From Lutjanus erythropterus (Eukaryota > Chordata > Actinopteri > Lutjaniformes > Lutjanidae), in contig CM034603.1 of NCBI GenBank assembly GCA_020091685.1, forward strand, positions 32,287,696 to 32,351,695: a DNA stretch of 64,000 nt, in the 5' to 3' direction. The position numbers and the translations under genes were made by a program. Below are positions 60,481-64,000 of the stretch, one piece after another (the first letter of the stretch is position 1; every line of letters starts with the position of its first letter). The notes under the pieces are model-generated. The model did no database searches. It saw only the letters and a list, made by a program, of their open reading frames with translations, and had not been told where the DNA came from.

Positions 60481-63400
60481 AAGAGAGAAATAAATAAATA
60501 AGGAATTACATAAATAAATAATGATAATGTTGATGCTGAAGTTCAATAAATACATAAATAAATAAATTTAAACAATGAAAAGATGAAGAAAGCATGGTGA
60601 AAATGAAAAGGGCACATTCAGACTGACTGCATGAAAAAAGCAGCCCTTACATTCATGTACTGATGCAGTGGAGGAACCAAGACAAAGGGCTCACACAGCA
60701 AATACTCAATTGGCAAGCCAGATACATGCACATCCTAACATGAACACTATCTCTACTATTTACCTCGTGAACCACACAGCGAAAGATAAAATAATTGCCA
60801 TCATAACTTCTAAGAATTCTAAAAACCTGTCTCATAGTATTAAAAATTGCTGTGTTGTGTTTTGCCATCTGACAACACTTCAAATTTGCAGATCGGTTAC
60901 TCAAACTGGACTTACTGAATCAATTTTCTCACCAACACCTGAAGCAACACCAATGGATTCCACTGCATGGCTTTAACACAGGACTGTTTTCTGTTGTTTA
61001 GTGTGTGCTGCTCACAGCACTGAGATATTACATTTACAAAACGTCAAAAACAATGTTCACATTCATTGTATAATCAACAGAATAAAAGTGTTCAAATGGA
61101 TTTCAGCAGAAAGTATTTCCAATGAAAACTGATCACAGTAAACTGACTCTAACAGGGAAACACAGACACAGACTCTAGAGAGACATGGTATTGTTGACTT
61201 TTTTTAAAATGACATTTTCCAATGCCGTGGGCAGCACAGAATGAAATTACATTCACCTCCATCGCATTGGGGTGAAGGCATAAATCCCAGAGACAGATAT
61301 TTCAAAAAGCTGGTCAAATAAAACCAAAACAATCTGTGTGGTGAGAAAGCACTCAGGGTAAGTGAGAAAATATGTTTTTAGTCATTTGTGTGAACCAATG
61401 CTTTCACGCGGTGTGACTGCAAACACAATTCTTCTTCCAGTTAACCTTTTTCTTCAGCGGTTTTGGTCACTTATAACTTTAAACTCCAATTTCAAATTAA
61501 AAAAACGAAAATGAAATGAGAAAAGGCTTAAAAGATTTAACCTTGTACTCTGTAGTACCAGTTGATTTTACTGCTACTACTGTACACGCACACCAACCAC
61601 CTCTATCAGTGTGAATGCATATTATTATAGCGATAATACCGCTGCAGTTTTTTGAGAGGCGGGTGAGAGAAAGGGGGAAAAAATGAAAGAACGTAAGGTT
61701 CAGTTTGGAAATGTACCATTTTTCACATTTAAGTAGGCAAACCAGTGTGAGAGGTGAGCCATCCAACAGTGTTCCAAATCCATTTAGCCTAAGGTAAATG
61801 ATGAAAATAGGATGCACAGGGCTCCACTCTGCACGCCATTGTCACCCCTGATTCATATTTATGCAGCCTCTAGCATAAAATCAGGTGTGTGTGTGAGTGT
61901 GTATGCATGTGAGGTTCAGTTTTTCCTGTGCCTGGCAGTGTTAAAGGGAGTACGAGTGGAAAAGAAAAGAAAAGAAAAAGAGAGGAGGGTGCTCAGAGGT
62001 TTGCCGCTACAGGGCATCCCGGCATTTACTTTCTTAGAAATTTTGGCTCTTGTAACCCCAGCCTCTGTGTGTGTGTGTGGTTGTGTGTGTGGTTGTGTGT
62101 GTGGTGTGTGTATGTGCATGCATTTAAGGGAATTTTTGTGCGATCGTGACTGTGTGTTTGCGTCTGTGTGTGTTTAAGCCAATTACTGATTGGCTCCCTG
62201 GCTCCTGTGTTCAACAGTGCACCCAAGGCATTTTTTGGCGATTGAGTAACTCTGGGTTACCATGAGGGCCTGTTGCTCATGGCAACTCAGCTGTGTCCAC
62301 TTTTGTCTGCTCCTTTCCAACTTGAAAAGACATGATCACACACAAAGGAAGGAAAAGGAGGCATATAGTGAAATATTGATTAAACACCATTAAGCCTCCC
62401 AAACAAATTGGTACACTATTCTTTTTTAAGGACATTGACGACTAGTTGTGTTCCAGTTCTGGGAGGGAGGGAGGTGTAAAGCTCTTTTTATACTAGACAA
62501 AAAACCCTCAAAAACCCACTAACATCTGGCCTTTTTCTTCAATGGGGAAGGGTACAATCGGCATTCATTCCCTGGTCAAATTAATCTGCAGTAGTCAAGG
62601 GTATTTATCAGCTCCAGCTACGATCAGCAGTGATGGAAACATCACACCCGAGTGGACACGCTAATTTGCGTCCCTTTTCGGTGCAGGCAATGAAGGTTTG
62701 TCCCCTTTGTTGGTAACTACAGCAACTCTTTTGCTGTTTTTTCATCAACATGTGCTGCTTGGCTGGGCCCACTTTGACTCAGTATGTCAGCCCCGTACAG
62801 TTTGCATTCACATGTGTAAGTGTGTATTTAGTTGATTCGCGCTCATCTTTAGTCTTGTGTCTGAACCGCGCATAAACCCTTCCTATCTAAAAACCTCTAT
62901 TAGGAAGCAGCAGAAATCAGGAAATGTTGGGTTTTCACTGGCAGCAATTTCAAACAATTCTTATCTGGCTGAAAATGAACATGAAACAGTAGCAACACAG
63001 AGATTCAGTTAGAAGCTACAAAAGTACTGAGAGTTTAATACACTTTAACAGCCTGTTAAAATTCTGGTTTTCTGCACAAACAGGGGTTGGGTCTCAGCAT
63101 TTCAGCATGGGGAAAAAAAGAAACAGACAGGCAAACTCATATGCTGACAATGGGAAAAAGGTCAACTGCCAATTTTTAGCAAGTTTATCAGTTTGCATAT
63201 ACGCACTACTTTTTGTGTAAAATGGTATATGTAGGCATGTGTGTCTGTGTGTTTGTGTGCGTGTATAAACACAACGACAGCTTGCCTCAGTTCTTGTCCC
63301 TATGTACAAGCCTTTCTATTATTCCTTCCTTAATGACACTAATTAGACTGTTCCCTTTAATTAATCTGTTCTTGATTGAGCTTGTGTTTGTCTGTGTGTG

Positions 63401-64000
63401 TGAGTGCATGGGAGCTTGTGTCTGTGTGTGTCTGTGTGTGTCTCTGTGTGTGTGCATACTGTTGCCAGTGAGGCATGATAATCAGACTGCTAATCCCACT
63501 GATCCTGATACTCAGTGAGTGACTGATAGAAAACAAAATGTCTGAGTGGCTGAGTTTGACGCTGCATGTGCATCTCCTTGAGTTCCACCGTCTCCTCGTC
63601 GCTGACCTCTAAACACAAAGCAGGCCAAAACCAGACATCTACAATTATCAAGGTGGAGGGAGTACAAGTGGAATCCATTACAGTCTCCTAATTACTTGCA
63701 AAGGTCGCAATTAGTGAAGTAGTGCATTGGGTTTGCATGAGGAAATATGAGCAGGGGAAAATCACAGGAGGATTTGGACTTGCACCAGCGCTCCCCTCTC
63801 TCTGTCTAATAAATATGATCAGGCATATTCTCCCTCTTTTCTTTGTTTCCTCCTGACTGTTTCTTATTTTGGTTTGCCTCAGGCCCTGTGCAAAAAGCTG
63901 GTCCACCTCAGCAGAGAAAATGAGACAATGTTTCTGCCTATTGACTTTCTGTTTTCATTCTATAATTGTTGCCATAAAGCATAATTAAACTTCATTGTTC
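60481..64000. other. Gene-free stretch to the window end
   Basis: Contains AAATAAAT-rich sequence (60490-60570), TG tracts (62060-62110, 63370-63460) and a possible repeat fragment near 62890-63010. The short frames carry CVCVCV-type or low-complexity sequence. No exon is recognised up to the end. Confidence 0.65.

Overview
The window is vertebrate nuclear DNA, most likely from a percomorph teleost. The grounds are phase-matched GT-AG exons of an Eph receptor tyrosine kinase, very frequent CA/TG microsatellites, and many short interspersed repeats of types I recognise from percomorph genomes. No prokaryotic, viral or organellar organisation is visible.

One protein-coding gene is supported: the 3' part of an EphA-class receptor on the + strand. 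Six coding exons lie at 6820-6881, 11546-11755, 16094-16243, 16391-16584, 17926-18063 and 18312-18411. They encode the last 283 residues: kinase domain from the gatekeeper region onward, a short linker, a SAM domain and a C-terminal tail ending VQV. Activation-loop sequence excludes EphB. The C-lobe and SAM sequence point to an EphA4-like paralogue (epha4a, epha4b or epha4l cannot be told apart here). The ectodomain, transmembrane, juxtamembrane and ATP-binding N-lobe exons lie upstream of the window, so 1-6819 is the 3' part of one long intron.

After the stop codon at 18409-18411 comes a 3' UTR of uncertain length (polyadenylation candidates at 21981 and 22973). From about 23 kb to 64 kb I find no gene on either strand. 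This stretch holds microsatellites, a degenerate minisatellite, two LINE relics, tRNA-derived SINEs, many MITE/foldback elements, and a few low-repeat blocks that could be conserved regulatory DNA. That would fit the gene-poor surroundings known for EPHA4.

The most notable structure is in the mobile DNA. Several unrelated-looking MITE families share one terminal arrangement, TTAA-AGG...CCT-TTAA. Two long foldback copies of one family sit in the introns on either side of the catalytic-loop exon. A SINE ends about 30 bases before that exon's splice acceptor and leaves an in-frame open stretch running into it. The gene itself has a tandem NAGNAG acceptor at the kinase-SAM linker and a linker about six codons shorter than in EphA4. 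I found no evidence of a wholly new biological system. Repeat family names are from memory of typical teleost repeats and were not checked against a library.
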